Shown here: positions 18,546-27,999 of the stretch, in pieces
Numbering within the stretch: position 1 is the first letter of the stretch
Layout: every line of letters begins with the position of its first letter
NCBI GenBank assembly: GCA_003278845.1
Contig: QCCX01000003.1
Location: forward strand, 62,001-126,000
DNA length: 64,000 nucleotides
Direction of reading: 5' to 3'
From: Prochlorococcus sp. AG-347-O22
GTDB lineage: Bacteria; Cyanobacteriota; Cyanobacteriia; PCC-6307; Cyanobiaceae
Made by a program: the position numbers and the translations under genes
The notes under the pieces: model-generated
Told to the model about the DNA's origin: nothing
What the model saw: only the letters and a program-made list of their open reading frames with translations
Databases searched by the model: none

Positions 18546-20255
18546 ATGTCTTATAAAATTGATAGAAAAACTTATGCTCAAACTTATGGACCCACTACCG
18601 GAGATAGAGTAAGGCTCGCTGATACCGAACTTTTTATAGAAGTAGAAAAGGATTTAACTACATACGGAGATGAAGTTAAATTTGGTGGAGGTAAAGTTAT
18701 TCGAGATGGGATGGGACAGTCTCAAGTAAGAAGAGCTGATGGGGCTGTAGATACCGTAATAACTAATGCTTTGATCGTAGATTGGTGGGGAATAATTAAG
18801 GCTGATGTGGGTATAAAAGATGGAATGATTTTTGAAATTGGTAAGGCTGGCAATCCTGATATCCAGGATAATGTTGATATTGTTATTGGTGCATCAACAG
18901 AAGTAATAGCTGGAGAGGGTCATATTCTTACTGCAGGTTCAATAGATACCCATATTCACTTTATCTGTCCCCAACAAATTGAGACAGCACTAGCCTCTGG
19001 AATTACAACCATGTTGGGAGGAGGAACTGGACCTGCAACTGGCACAAATGCTACTACTTGTACTCCGGGTTCTTTTCACATTTCAAGAATGCTTCAATCT
19101 GCAGAAGCATTTCCTATGAATTTAGGTTTTTTTGGAAAAGGAAACTCAACAAACGAGAGCAATCTTATTGATCAGGTTGATGCTGGTGCATGTGGATTGA
19201 AGCTTCATGAGGATTGGGGAACCACTCCTTCTACAATAAATTCTTGTCTAAATGTTGCAGATAAGTTTGACGTACAAGTGTGTATTCATACTGATACTTT
19301 GAATGAGGCAGGCTTTGTTGAAGATACCATCAACGCTATTGCAGGAAGAACTATTCATACTTTTCATACCGAAGGAGCAGGTGGAGGTCATGCCCCAGAC
19401 ATTATTAAAATCTGTGGAGAAAAAAATGTTCTTCCTAGTAGCACAAATCCAACAAGACCTTATACAAGGAACACATTAGAAGAACATCTTGACATGTTAA
19501 TGGTTTGTCATCATTTAGATTCTAAAATCCCAGAAGACATTGCATTTGCTGAATCAAGGATCAGAAGAGAGACTATTGCAGCTGAGGATATTTTGCATGA
19601 TGTAGGTGCCTTTTCAATTATTGCTAGTGATTCTCAAGCTATGGGAAGAGTTGGTGAAGTGATTACAAGAACTTTTCAAACCGCACATAAAATGAAAGTC
19701 CAAAGGGGGCCGCTATCGCAGGATTCTGATAGAAACGATAATTATCGAGTAAAAAGATATATTTCTAAAGTCACAATTAATCCTGCAATAGCTCATGGTA
19801 TTGATAAACATGTTGGGTCTATAGAAAAGGGTAAAATTGCGGATTTGGCATTGTGGAAACCTTCCTTTTTTGCGGTAAAGCCTGAATTAGTTGTTAAAGG
19901 AGGATCTATAGTTTGGTCCCAAATGGGTGATGCAAATGCTTCAATTCCTACTCCAGGTCCTGTACATGGTCGACCTATGTTTGCAAGTTTCGGCCAATCT
20001 CTAATTAAGAGTTCTTTTACCTTTTTAAGTAAAAATTCAATTGAACAAAATATTCCACATAAATTAGGCTTACAAAAGAAATGTATTGCAGTAGAAAATA
20101 CCAGAAATATCAATAAATCAAACTTAAAACTTAATAGTAAACTACCAAATATTTCGGTTGATCCTCAAACTTATGAAGTTTTTTCTGATGGAGAACTTCT
20201 TACTTGTGAACCCCTTGATGAAGTCCCAATGGCTCAGAGGTATTTTTTGCTTTAG
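18546..20255 (+). CDS. ureC: Urease alpha subunit
   Basis: [36 protein letters not shown]-type region; MVCHHLD. Confidence 0.99.
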   Translation: MSYKIDRKTYAQTYGPTTGDRVRLADTELFIEVEKDLTTYGDEVKFGGGKVIRDGMGQSQVRRADGAVDTVITNALIVDWWGIIKADVGIKDGMIFEIGKAGNPDIQDNVDIVIGASTEVIAGEGHILTAGSIDTHIHFICPQQIETALASGITTMLGGGTGPATGTNATTCTPGSFHISRMLQSAEAFPMNLGFFGKGNSTNESNLIDQVDAGACGLKLHEDWGTTPSTINSCLNVADKFDVQVCIHTDTLNEAGFVEDTINAIAGRTIHTFHTEGAGGGHAPDIIKICGEKNVLPSSTNPTRPYTRNTLEEHLDMLMVCHHLDSKIPEDIAFAESRIRRETIAAEDILHDVGAFSIIASDSQAMGRVGEVITRTFQTAHKMKVQRGPLSQDSDRNDNYRVKRYISKVTINPAIAHGIDKHVGSIEKGKIADLALWKPSFFAVKPELVVKGGSIVWSQMGDANASIPTPGPVHGRPMFASFGQSLIKSSFTFLSKNSIEQNIPHKLGLQKKCIAVENTRNINKSNLKLNSKLPNISVDPQTYEVFSDGELLTCEPLDEVPMAQRYFLL

Positions 20256-21478
20256 AAGTTTTTAATTAATTCTTTTTCACTTATCTTTATGTCTTTTGAC
20301 CCTGCAATAGCTAAATCTTCTTGCAGTTTGTTCTCACAAGATAGAACTCTTGACCAACTTGGTAATTGAAGTGTAGTAGGACAAGCCAGATAATCTTCTG
20401 TAGCAGGTCTTAATAGTTTCGCAAACTTTTGCACTGATAATTCTTCTTCGTGCCTATCGTATGGAAGTTGATTAACTGCTGAATCTAATCCAAATTGTTT
20501 TACCCGATCTTCTCCAACTCTTTTGTAGAGAACTTCTAAAGTTGCTAGTTGAGTGCTAGTTAAGGTCTCGGCTTGATGTTCCATAAGACCTCTTAAAACA
20601 CTTGAAAGTATTTCTGTGCACATTTTTTGCAATCCTTCTTTAGAAGAATCACCAATATTCTTATGTTTATGATCAAATAAACCTAGGTCAACCTGGGCTA
20701 TTTTGGAGGTCCTTACGTTTCTATAAACCTCTGATAATAAACCTATCTCTAAACCCCAGTCACAAGGAATTCTTAAATTCATAGCAAGGTCTTTAGTAAA
20801 AGCAAACTCACCTGCTAAAGGATATCTAAATGATTGAAGATACTGTAAAAAAGGACCCTTACCAACTAACTGCTCAAGACTTGCTAATAAAGGACCCACG
20901 AATAATCTTGTTGCTCTACCTTGCAATTGATTTGTTTCTAGAGATAATCTACTGTAAAAAGCTTTTACATATGATATTCCATATGATTCATCCAGAAGTG
21001 GAAGTATCATTCTTGAAGGATATAAAGGACTAAAAGTTCTTATATCAGCATCAAAAAGAGCAACAACTTCTGATTTTCTAGTCGCAACTCCAATGCCTTG
21101 CCATACAGCCCATCCTTTACCTGGAGTTCCTAGAAGTTCTAATCCATTTTTTTCTTGGCTTTTTAATAGCTCAATTACAGAGGGAGAATTAGTCCATTGA
21201 ACATGAACTGGGAATGGCATTGAGTCAAAAAATGATTTTGCTGACTTAACTTGCTCAACAGTTTTTGCAGAGAGAGCAATAACTAATTCATTTAAGCCTG
21301 TAAGGTTTTTTAGCACTTCTCTTATATCTTTTAATGCTGGACGCTCAAACTCTTCATATAAGCAAGGTATTAAAATACTAGTTGATCTTCTTTTAAGACT
21401 TTTGTTTAATTCTTTAAGTAAATTTCCTGTAACTCCATATTCATGTATTGTTGTGATTAAACCTTGTTGAAAGTCCAT
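20252..21478 (-). CDS. gpgS: Glucosyl-3-phosphoglycerate synthase
   Basis: GT-A glycosyltransferase with [13 protein letters not shown]; next to phosphatase and glycerate kinase. Confidence 0.85.
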   Translation of the reverse strand: MDFQQGLITTIHEYGVTGNLLKELNKSLKRRSTSILIPCLYEEFERPALKDIREVLKNLTGLNELVIALSAKTVEQVKSAKSFFDSMPFPVHVQWTNSPSVIELLKSQEKNGLELLGTPGKGWAVWQGIGVATRKSEVVALFDADIRTFSPLYPSRMILPLLDESYGISYVKAFYSRLSLETNQLQGRATRLFVGPLLASLEQLVGKGPFLQYLQSFRYPLAGEFAFTKDLAMNLRIPCDWGLEIGLLSEVYRNVRTSKIAQVDLGLFDHKHKNIGDSSKEGLQKMCTEILSSVLRGLMEHQAETLTSTQLATLEVLYKRVGEDRVKQFGLDSAVNQLPYDRHEEELSVQKFAKLLRPATEDYLACPTTLQLPSWSRVLSCENKLQEDLAIAGSKDIKISEKELIKNF

Positions 21479-21528
21479 TTTCTAATTGATGTGCAGAATA
21501 GTAATAATACTTCGTTGATTTTTTCAAA

Positions 21529-23289
21529 GTGAAGCAAATTGATACAGAGAAAAAATTAGATAGATTAAAGATTGATAAATTGTTAAAAACAATTTATTCA
21601 AATAATACTACAGAAGAAATTAATTTTATTTCAAATCAATTATTACAGATTTTAGATGATTTCTCAGAGAAATCTGCTTATGAAGAAATAAGAGATAAGG
21701 AAAGATGGAATGAATCTCATTCGGTTTTGATAACTTATGCAGATAGTATTTATAAAAATGGCGAGGCAACATTAAAAACTCTAGGTGAGTTGTTAAGTAA
21801 ATATTTTGGCAGTCTTTCTAAAGTTGTACATATTCTTCCTTTTTTGAAATCTACAAGTGATGGAGGTTTTGCAGTCTCAAGTTATGATTCTTTAGAAGAA
21901 AAATTTGGTGGTTGGGATGATCTCAAAAGTATTTCTAAAAATCATGATTTGATGGCTGATTTAGTACTAAATCATGTCTCATCATCTCACCCTTGGGTTC
22001 AACAATTTATTAAATCCCAAGAACCTGGAATATCAAATGTTTTTTCACCGAGACAAAATCTTGACTGGTCAAATGTAGTTAGGCCTAGAAGTTCCTCTTT
22101 GTTTTCTCAAATAAATACTAAAGATGGTCCTAAACAGGTTTGGACAACTTTTGGTCCTGATCAAATTGATTTGAATTGGCATAACCCAAAAATGACTCTT
22201 GAATTCTTAAATTTAATTATAAGTTATTTATCTAATGGAATTAAATGGTTCAGGCTTGATGCTGTAGGTTTTATTTGGAAGGAATCAGGGACAACATGCT
22301 TGCATTTACCTAAAGCACATTTAATTGTGAAACTCTTAAGAGTTCTTTTAAATAATCTTCTTGATGAGGGAGTTTTAATAACTGAAACTAATGTTCCACA
22401 GAAGGAAAATCTATCTTATCTCATTCCTGATGATGAAGCCCATATGGCATATAATTTCCCATTGCCTCCTCTTCTCCTAGAAGCAATTATTACTTCAAGA
22501 GCTGATATTCTAAATTCATGGATTTTTGATTGGCCTTTATTACCTGAAGATACTACTTTATTTAATTTCACTGCATCGCATGATGGTGTTGGGCTAAGAG
22601 CTCTTGAGGGTTTAATGAATGAGCAGAGAATTAATGATTTATTAATTAATTGTGAGAAAAGAGGCGGATTAGTAAGTCATAGACGTTTATCAAATGGTGA
22701 TGATAAACCTTATGAATTAAATATTAGTTGGTGGAGTGCAATGGAAGACTCCAGTCGAGATTCTAAAAGATTTCAATATGAGAGATTTATTTTGAGTCAA
22801 TTATTAGTAATGGCTCTGAAAGGTGTTCCTGCATTTTATTTGCCAGCATTACTAGCTTCTGAAAATGATATAAAAAGTTTTGCTATGACGGGTCAAAGAA
22901 GAGACTTGAATAGAGAAAAATTTAAATTAGACAATCTTTTATCTGTTTTAAATAATCCAGAATCAAATGCCAATAAAAACTTAAAATATCTTCGAAATGC
23001 TATGGATGTCAGGTCAAATTTAAAACAATTTCACCCTTCTTCAGAAATGAAATGTTTGTCTAAAGGTAGAAGTGATATTGTTGTAATCAAAAGAAGTAAA
23101 GGTCCTAAATCAGTTTTTGCAATACATAACATGACTGAAAACAAAATTAATTATCAATTGAATGATAATGATCTACCAAAAATATTTGATAATGAATTCA
23201 ATAGCCAAGATTTTTTAACATCTACTAAATACAATTGGAAAAATATTAGTCTTGATCCTTTTCAAGTTATTTGGCTTAGTGCTTTATAA
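21529..23289 (+). CDS. GH13 sucrose-phosphorylase-like enzyme, probable glucosylglycerate phosphorylase
   Basis: GH13 motifs DLVLNHVS, FRLDAVGFIW, ITETNVP, TASHDGVGLR; GTG start; gene context. Confidence 0.8.
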   Translation: MKQIDTEKKLDRLKIDKLLKTIYSNNTTEEINFISNQLLQILDDFSEKSAYEEIRDKERWNESHSVLITYADSIYKNGEATLKTLGELLSKYFGSLSKVVHILPFLKSTSDGGFAVSSYDSLEEKFGGWDDLKSISKNHDLMADLVLNHVSSSHPWVQQFIKSQEPGISNVFSPRQNLDWSNVVRPRSSSLFSQINTKDGPKQVWTTFGPDQIDLNWHNPKMTLEFLNLIISYLSNGIKWFRLDAVGFIWKESGTTCLHLPKAHLIVKLLRVLLNNLLDEGVLITETNVPQKENLSYLIPDDEAHMAYNFPLPPLLLEAIITSRADILNSWIFDWPLLPEDTTLFNFTASHDGVGLRALEGLMNEQRINDLLINCEKRGGLVSHRRLSNGDDKPYELNISWWSAMEDSSRDSKRFQYERFILSQLLVMALKGVPAFYLPALLASENDIKSFAMTGQRRDLNREKFKLDNLLSVLNNPESNANKNLKYLRNAMDVRSNLKQFHPSSEMKCLSKGRSDIVVIKRSKGPKSVFAIHNMTENKINYQLNDNDLPKIFDNEFNSQDFLTSTKYNWKNISLDPFQVIWLSAL

Positions 23290-23291
23290 AA

Positions 23292-24089
23292 ATGATAGAA
23301 AATTCTTCTATTTGGGTAGTGAGTGATGTTGATGGTACTTTAATGGATCACTCGTATGATTTATCGCCTGCTAAAGAAACTATTAAAAAACTACAAAAAA
23401 TATCTATACCCGTAATTCTTTGTACGAGCAAGACGGCTTCAGAGGTAAGAGTTATCAGGAATGAACTAAATTTAACGGATCCCTATATTGTTGAGAATGG
23501 TGCGGCAATATATGGTGAATCTCTTAAAAGAGTAAATGGAGAAATTATTCTTGGAATAAAATACGAATCTCTTGAAGAAATCTTGAATTTTATTTCTAAA
23601 GAAATTGATTACAAACTTACACCTCTTAATAATCTCACTGATCTAGAAGCTACCCAGCTTACAGGTTTAGAGGGCAACTCATTGACCTTAATGCGTGATA
23701 GACATTGGAGCATGCCTTTTTTAAATCCGCCAGATTATTTAGAAGAGAAAATTAATACCTGTTGTAAAAAATTCAATGTTGATATTTTTAAGGGCAATAG
23801 AATGAGTCATTTATTATCTTCAAGATCGAATAAAGGTAAAGCAATTAATGCTCTAAAAGAATATTCAAATGTTCAAAATATTGAAATTATAGGTTTAGGC
23901 GATTCTCCAAATGATTTGCCTCTACTTTTAAACTCAGATATTAAAATAGTTATTCCTGGAGAAGATGGGCCTAACTTAAATTTATTAGATCAATTAAAAG
24001 ATTTGGAATTTACTTTAGCCTCTGAACCAAATGGATATGGTTGGAAAAATGAAATCAATAAATTGATAAATAATCGAGAACTAGGTTAG
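23292..24089 (+). CDS. Mannosyl/glucosyl-3-phosphoglycerate phosphatase (HAD family)
   Basis: VVSDVDGTLMDHSYD; IGLGDSPNDLPLL; operon context. Confidence 0.85.
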   Translation: MIENSSIWVVSDVDGTLMDHSYDLSPAKETIKKLQKISIPVILCTSKTASEVRVIRNELNLTDPYIVENGAAIYGESLKRVNGEIILGIKYESLEEILNFISKEIDYKLTPLNNLTDLEATQLTGLEGNSLTLMRDRHWSMPFLNPPDYLEEKINTCCKKFNVDIFKGNRMSHLLSSRSNKGKAINALKEYSNVQNIEIIGLGDSPNDLPLLLNSDIKIVIPGEDGPNLNLLDQLKDLEFTLASEPNGYGWKNEINKLINNRELG

Positions 24090-24093
24090 AGAT

Positions 24094-25038
24094 ATGAAAG
24101 ATTTGGATATTAATTTTCCTCTTGATAAATTTGAAAAATTAATTGTTGATATTGGATGGGAATCTTTGGATGATTGGTTCAATTTTTGGAATAATCAAAG
24201 AAACATTCTTTCAATTGATCAATATTGGAACAATAAAGTAAATGATGATTGGATTTGGGGTTTGGCTTTACCTCTTTTATCTCAGGCTTATAAATTTAAA
24301 AATAATTTTTCTGATAGAAAAATAATTGGAATATCAGCTTTACCTGGTACAGGTAAAACAACACTAGGTAAATGGCTCGAGGCTATATCGTTAAAATTAA
24401 ACTTCAAAATTTCTGTTATTTCAATTGACGACTTTTATCTCCCATCAAATGAAATGAAATTAGCGATTAAAAATAATCCTTGGAATGTTTCAAGAGGGTT
24501 TCCTGGTAGTCACTCAGTAAATTTAATGCATGAAAAGTTATTAAATTGGAAGATAAATGGAGAATTAAATGTACCAGTTTTCGATAAATCTTTAAGAAAT
24601 GGTTTAGGAGATAGATCTCATTGGAGATTAGATAATCCTGATTTATTAATTCTTGAGGGATGGTTTTTAGGAATAAAACCTTATTCTATTGATATAACTG
24701 ATCAACCTATAAATACAACAAATTTAAGTATTCATGAATCATCCTATCTATTAAAAATTCAAAATAACTTACACGATTATTTAGATATTTGGACTTTAAT
24801 AGACAATATTTGGCACTTAAAGCCCTTGAAGATTGAATATATGAATAAATGGAAAACAAATCAGGAAAAAGAAATGTTTTCACAGAAAGGTAACGCCCTT
24901 AAAGATGAAAAATTATCTAATTTCTTGAGAATGCTTAATGTCTCAATCCCTCATAAAAGTTTTGATTTTATAAAATCCTACGCCCTTTTATTAATTGATC
25001 AAGAAAGGAATTTAGTTGAGGCTGGTTTGAATTTGTAG
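24094..25038 (+). CDS. Glycerate kinase (P-loop, GLYK-like)
   Basis: ISALPGTGKTTLGKWLEA; ISIDDFYLP; LILEGWFLG. Confidence 0.82.
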   Translation: MKDLDINFPLDKFEKLIVDIGWESLDDWFNFWNNQRNILSIDQYWNNKVNDDWIWGLALPLLSQAYKFKNNFSDRKIIGISALPGTGKTTLGKWLEAISLKLNFKISVISIDDFYLPSNEMKLAIKNNPWNVSRGFPGSHSVNLMHEKLLNWKINGELNVPVFDKSLRNGLGDRSHWRLDNPDLLILEGWFLGIKPYSIDITDQPINTTNLSIHESSYLLKIQNNLHDYLDIWTLIDNIWHLKPLKIEYMNKWKTNQEKEMFSQKGNALKDEKLSNFLRMLNVSIPHKSFDFIKSYALLLIDQERNLVEAGLNL

Positions 25039-25130
25039 CATTTTCTAAATTTCTTTTTTTTCAGTAATTTTTTATACATTTTTTTAAGTTCTAAATGGTG
25101 TTTAATTAAACATATTTTTGCTTATTAGAG

Positions 25131-25358
25131 ATGGTTGAGTTTTCTTACAAAAATGAAGGTTGTAGGATGGTTGTTTTGAGGTGTATTGGTCCATCAAATT
25201 TTTTCTTAGAGAGAGTTTTATTTCCTACTGACATTCTTACTTTTATGGCCCCAAATGATTCAAGAGTTGAAATTTGGGGAAATGAATTATATGGCCCTAA
25301 GTTGGAAGAGAGAATAAGAATTTCTGCTGATAACGAAGATTCGACTTTAGTAGCATAG
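25131..25358 (+). CDS. DUF1830-type small protein
   Basis: CIGPSNFFLERVLFPTDILTFMAPNDSRVEIWG. Confidence 0.65.
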   Translation: MVEFSYKNEGCRMVVLRCIGPSNFFLERVLFPTDILTFMAPNDSRVEIWGNELYGPKLEERIRISADNEDSTLVA

Positions 25359-25447
25359 ATCAGATATTATCTAATTGTCTTCGAGTCAAAATTTTTTACA
25401 AATACCTATTTTTTATTGATATTATTTAACTAGTTTTAGTTTTATAG

Positions 25448-25573
25448 ATGTATTATTTATCTTCATTTGCAATAGGAGGTTTTGTTCCTTCTGCAGCTAT
25501 CGCTGGAGTTATACTTTTAGTTGGGTTAGGAGCCTTTTTTTATCTTGGTATTAAGGGACCCACGGATTATTAA
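25448..25573 (+). CDS. Small single-TM protein, 41 aa
   Basis: Manual translation: MYYLSSFAIGGFVPSAAIAGVILLVGLGAFFYLGIKGPTDY*. Confidence 0.55.
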   Translation: MYYLSSFAIGGFVPSAAIAGVILLVGLGAFFYLGIKGPTDY

Positions 25574-25636
25574 ACATGAGTTGATGAACAAATTGTAATT
25601 TTAATTTTTCATAACCTTCTTGAATAAGTAAATACC

Positions 25637-25771
25637 ATGGATTTAACAACTATTTTATTTATATTAAGCCTACCTTTCGTTTTATTAACAGTCTATTTTG
25701 GGACAAAAAACGATTTTTACGAGAGTGAAAACTATAAAGGTGATGGCTGTGCTCACGATGTTAAAAGGTAA
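25637..25771 (+). CDS. Small single-TM protein, 44 aa
   Basis: Manual translation: MDLTTILFILSLPFVLLTVYFGTKNDFYESENYKGDGCAHDVKR*. Confidence 0.5.
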   Translation: MDLTTILFILSLPFVLLTVYFGTKNDFYESENYKGDGCAHDVKR

Positions 25772-25779
25772 CTTTATTT

Positions 25780-26052
25780 CTAATCCCCTCTAAATACACA
25801 AGTCCATCTGCTATCAAATTGCCAAACAGGTTTGTATATTTCATTAGTAATTTTTTCCCCTGCCTTATTACAAGTTTCCAAATCTTTCATTGGAATAGAA
25901 TGTAAAGAAGGACTTGTTATTCCACTAACCTCTGGCCTTCCTCCAGGCCCTTGTCTATAAGTTCCTATTATTAACCAATAGTTAGCTTTGGCAGAACCAG
26001 AAAAGGTTAAGGAAAAAAGAAAAAATAATATTAAAATAGATTTTTTTTTCAT
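25780..26052 (-). CDS. Hypothetical secreted protein
   Basis: Signal peptide (KKSILILFFLFSLTFSGSAKA); Cys pair. Confidence 0.6.
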   Translation of the reverse strand: MKKKSILILFFLFSLTFSGSAKANYWLIIGTYRQGPGGRPEVSGITSPSLHSIPMKDLETCNKAGEKITNEIYKPVWQFDSRWTCVFRGD

Positions 26053-26119
26053 TTTTCCATACTAGCTTTTAATCTTTAAATGTAAATTGCTATTAATTAA
26101 ATAGGTAATTTAAAAGTTT

Positions 26120-26920
26120 TTGGAATATTTAAAATTTGTTTTATATGGATTAATTCAAGGTTTAACGGAATTTATCCCTGTAAGTAGTACAGCTCATTTA
26201 AAAGTAATATCTCTTTTTTTAGGTATTGATGATCCAGGATCATCATTGTCCGCCGCTATTCAACTTGGAAGTGTTCTTGCTATAGCTTGGTATTTTAAAA
26301 ATGATATTTTTAATTTCAGAAGCCAATCATCCAGGATTTTTCTTGAATATCTCTTACGTGAAAGATTATTAAGGTCTATTTTGATTGCTACCATACCAAT
26401 TGTTTTGCTTGGTGGGAGTATAAAAATATTCATCCCATCATTTTTTGAAAACGTTCTTCGTTCAAATTTATCAATAGCATTGGTCTCATTTCTAATGGCT
26501 TTTTTTATGTACTTGGCGGATAGTTCGAAAAGAGGTTCAATTAATATTAGAAACCATAATTATTCAAATAGTTTTTTTATAGGTTTCTTTCAAGCATTTG
26601 CAATTTTTCCTGGTGTTTCAAGATCGGGGGTCACTATTTCTAGCGCTTTAATATCAGGATGGGAAAGAGGCGATGCTGCGAAATTTTCTTTTCTTTTAGG
26701 GATGCCAGCTATTGCTCTTGCTTCAATTGTTGAGTTTATTTCTTCTTATGATGATTTTTTTTCATTAGGTTTCCTCCCTCTTTTTGTTGGTCTTATTACG
26801 ACATTTTTGTCTTCTTTATTGGCAATAGATTTTTTATTAAAGTATTTTTCTTCAAATGGGTTGAAAATATTTATCATCTATCGAGTAATTTTTGGTGTTG
26901 TAATTCTTTTGAATTTATAG
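26120..26920 (+). CDS. uppP: Undecaprenyl-diphosphatase (UppP/BacA)
   Basis: LIQGLTEFIPVSSTAHL; FPGVSRSGVTIS; TTG start. Confidence 0.95.
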   Translation: MEYLKFVLYGLIQGLTEFIPVSSTAHLKVISLFLGIDDPGSSLSAAIQLGSVLAIAWYFKNDIFNFRSQSSRIFLEYLLRERLLRSILIATIPIVLLGGSIKIFIPSFFENVLRSNLSIALVSFLMAFFMYLADSSKRGSINIRNHNYSNSFFIGFFQAFAIFPGVSRSGVTISSALISGWERGDAAKFSFLLGMPAIALASIVEFISSYDDFFSLGFLPLFVGLITTFLSSLLAIDFLLKYFSSNGLKIFIIYRVIFGVVILLNL

Positions 26921-26979
26921 TTGTATGTGAAAAAATTTTTTTGCAATTGTGTTAAGGTTTTAAAAAAAATTTCTTTCTA

Positions 26980-27132
26980 ATGAACATTTTTATATCTTTC
27001 CAATTAGGTGAAGTGGAAGTTTCAAATCTAACTATATTAGTTTTAGCTTTTTTTTCTTCTTTTACATTTATAGCAGTAGGCATAAGTTCATATAAACTAT
27101 ACAAATCGCTTATAAATGAAGAAGATAAATAA
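26980..27132 (+). CDS. Small single-TM protein, 50 aa
   Basis: Manual translation: MNIFISFQLGEVEVSNLTILVLAFFSSFTFIAVGISSYKLYKSLINEEDK*. Confidence 0.5.
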   Translation: MNIFISFQLGEVEVSNLTILVLAFFSSFTFIAVGISSYKLYKSLINEEDK

Positions 27133-27206
27133 TCGGAACGGCGGGATTTGAACCCACGACCCCCACTACCCCAAAGTGGTGCGCTACCAAACTGCGCTAC
27201 GCCCCG
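27133..27206 (-). tRNA. tRNA-Pro (GGG anticodon)
   Basis: Acceptor pairing CGGGGCG/CGTTCCG; anticodon arm CCACT-TTGGGGT-AGTGG; T-loop GGTTCAAATCC. Confidence 0.93.
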
Positions 27207-27233
27207 TTTCTTTACTATAAAGATTAGATTGAT

Positions 27234-27962
27234 TTAAATGTTATTCTTTATAGGATTGTTATCAGATCTCAATACACACTTTTCAACTTCCCAATTAAAG
27301 TTTTCCCATATATGGTCTTCTAATTTATAGTTGCTTCCAGTAAAAACGCCTAACTTAACTTTTGTAGGTGAAGCGGAACAATACTGCCTGCTTCCAGCTG
27401 ATGCAAGATATTGTTGATGATATTGTTCCGCATAAAAATATGAATCAATCATTTTTATTTCCGTTTCAATTAAACCAAGATTTTTTTTGCTTAATTCCCT
27501 TTGATATTGTTCCTTACTGGCTAATATTTTTTTAATATTATTTTCATTTTTGTAATATATTGCAGATCTATATTGTGTTCCCATATCATTGCCTTGCCTG
27601 TTTTTTTGAGTAGGGTCATGACATTCCCAAAACATTTTTAATAAATCACTTACATCAATTTCCCTTTTATCCCATATAACTCTTACAACTTCTGAATGAC
27701 CAGTTAAGCCGGAACATACTTCATAATAAGTTGGATTGTTTTTTTCTCCTCCAGCATAACCTACAGATGTTGTGATAACTCCAGGAAGTTTCCAAAAACA
27801 TTTTTCAGCACCCCAGAAACAACCACATCCAAAAATTATTTCATCTTCTTCTAAATCAGGATCTTTTTGTATATGTGTTTTTAATATTCTATGCAATGAA
27901 AAAGAATCATTAGTTAAATCTACCTCATCATTATTCATAATGTTTTTCAGGAATTTAAACAT
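27234..27962 (-). CDS. msrA: Peptide-methionine (S)-S-oxide reductase
   Basis: IFGCGCFWGAEKCFWKLPGV; GYAGG; HDPTQ. Confidence 0.95.
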   Translation of the reverse strand: MFKFLKNIMNNDEVDLTNDSFSLHRILKTHIQKDPDLEEDEIIFGCGCFWGAEKCFWKLPGVITTSVGYAGGEKNNPTYYEVCSGLTGHSEVVRVIWDKREIDVSDLLKMFWECHDPTQKNRQGNDMGTQYRSAIYYKNENNIKKILASKEQYQRELSKKNLGLIETEIKMIDSYFYAEQYHQQYLASAGSRQYCSASPTKVKLGVFTGSNYKLEDHIWENFNWEVEKCVLRSDNNPIKNNI

Positions 27963-27999
27963 AATTTAAATCAATTTATTATAAGAAAAAAATTTACTT

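Noticed and set aside
19793-20113. 106-aa minus-strand ORF inside ureC
   Set aside because: Shadow ORF of the highly conserved urease alpha gene.
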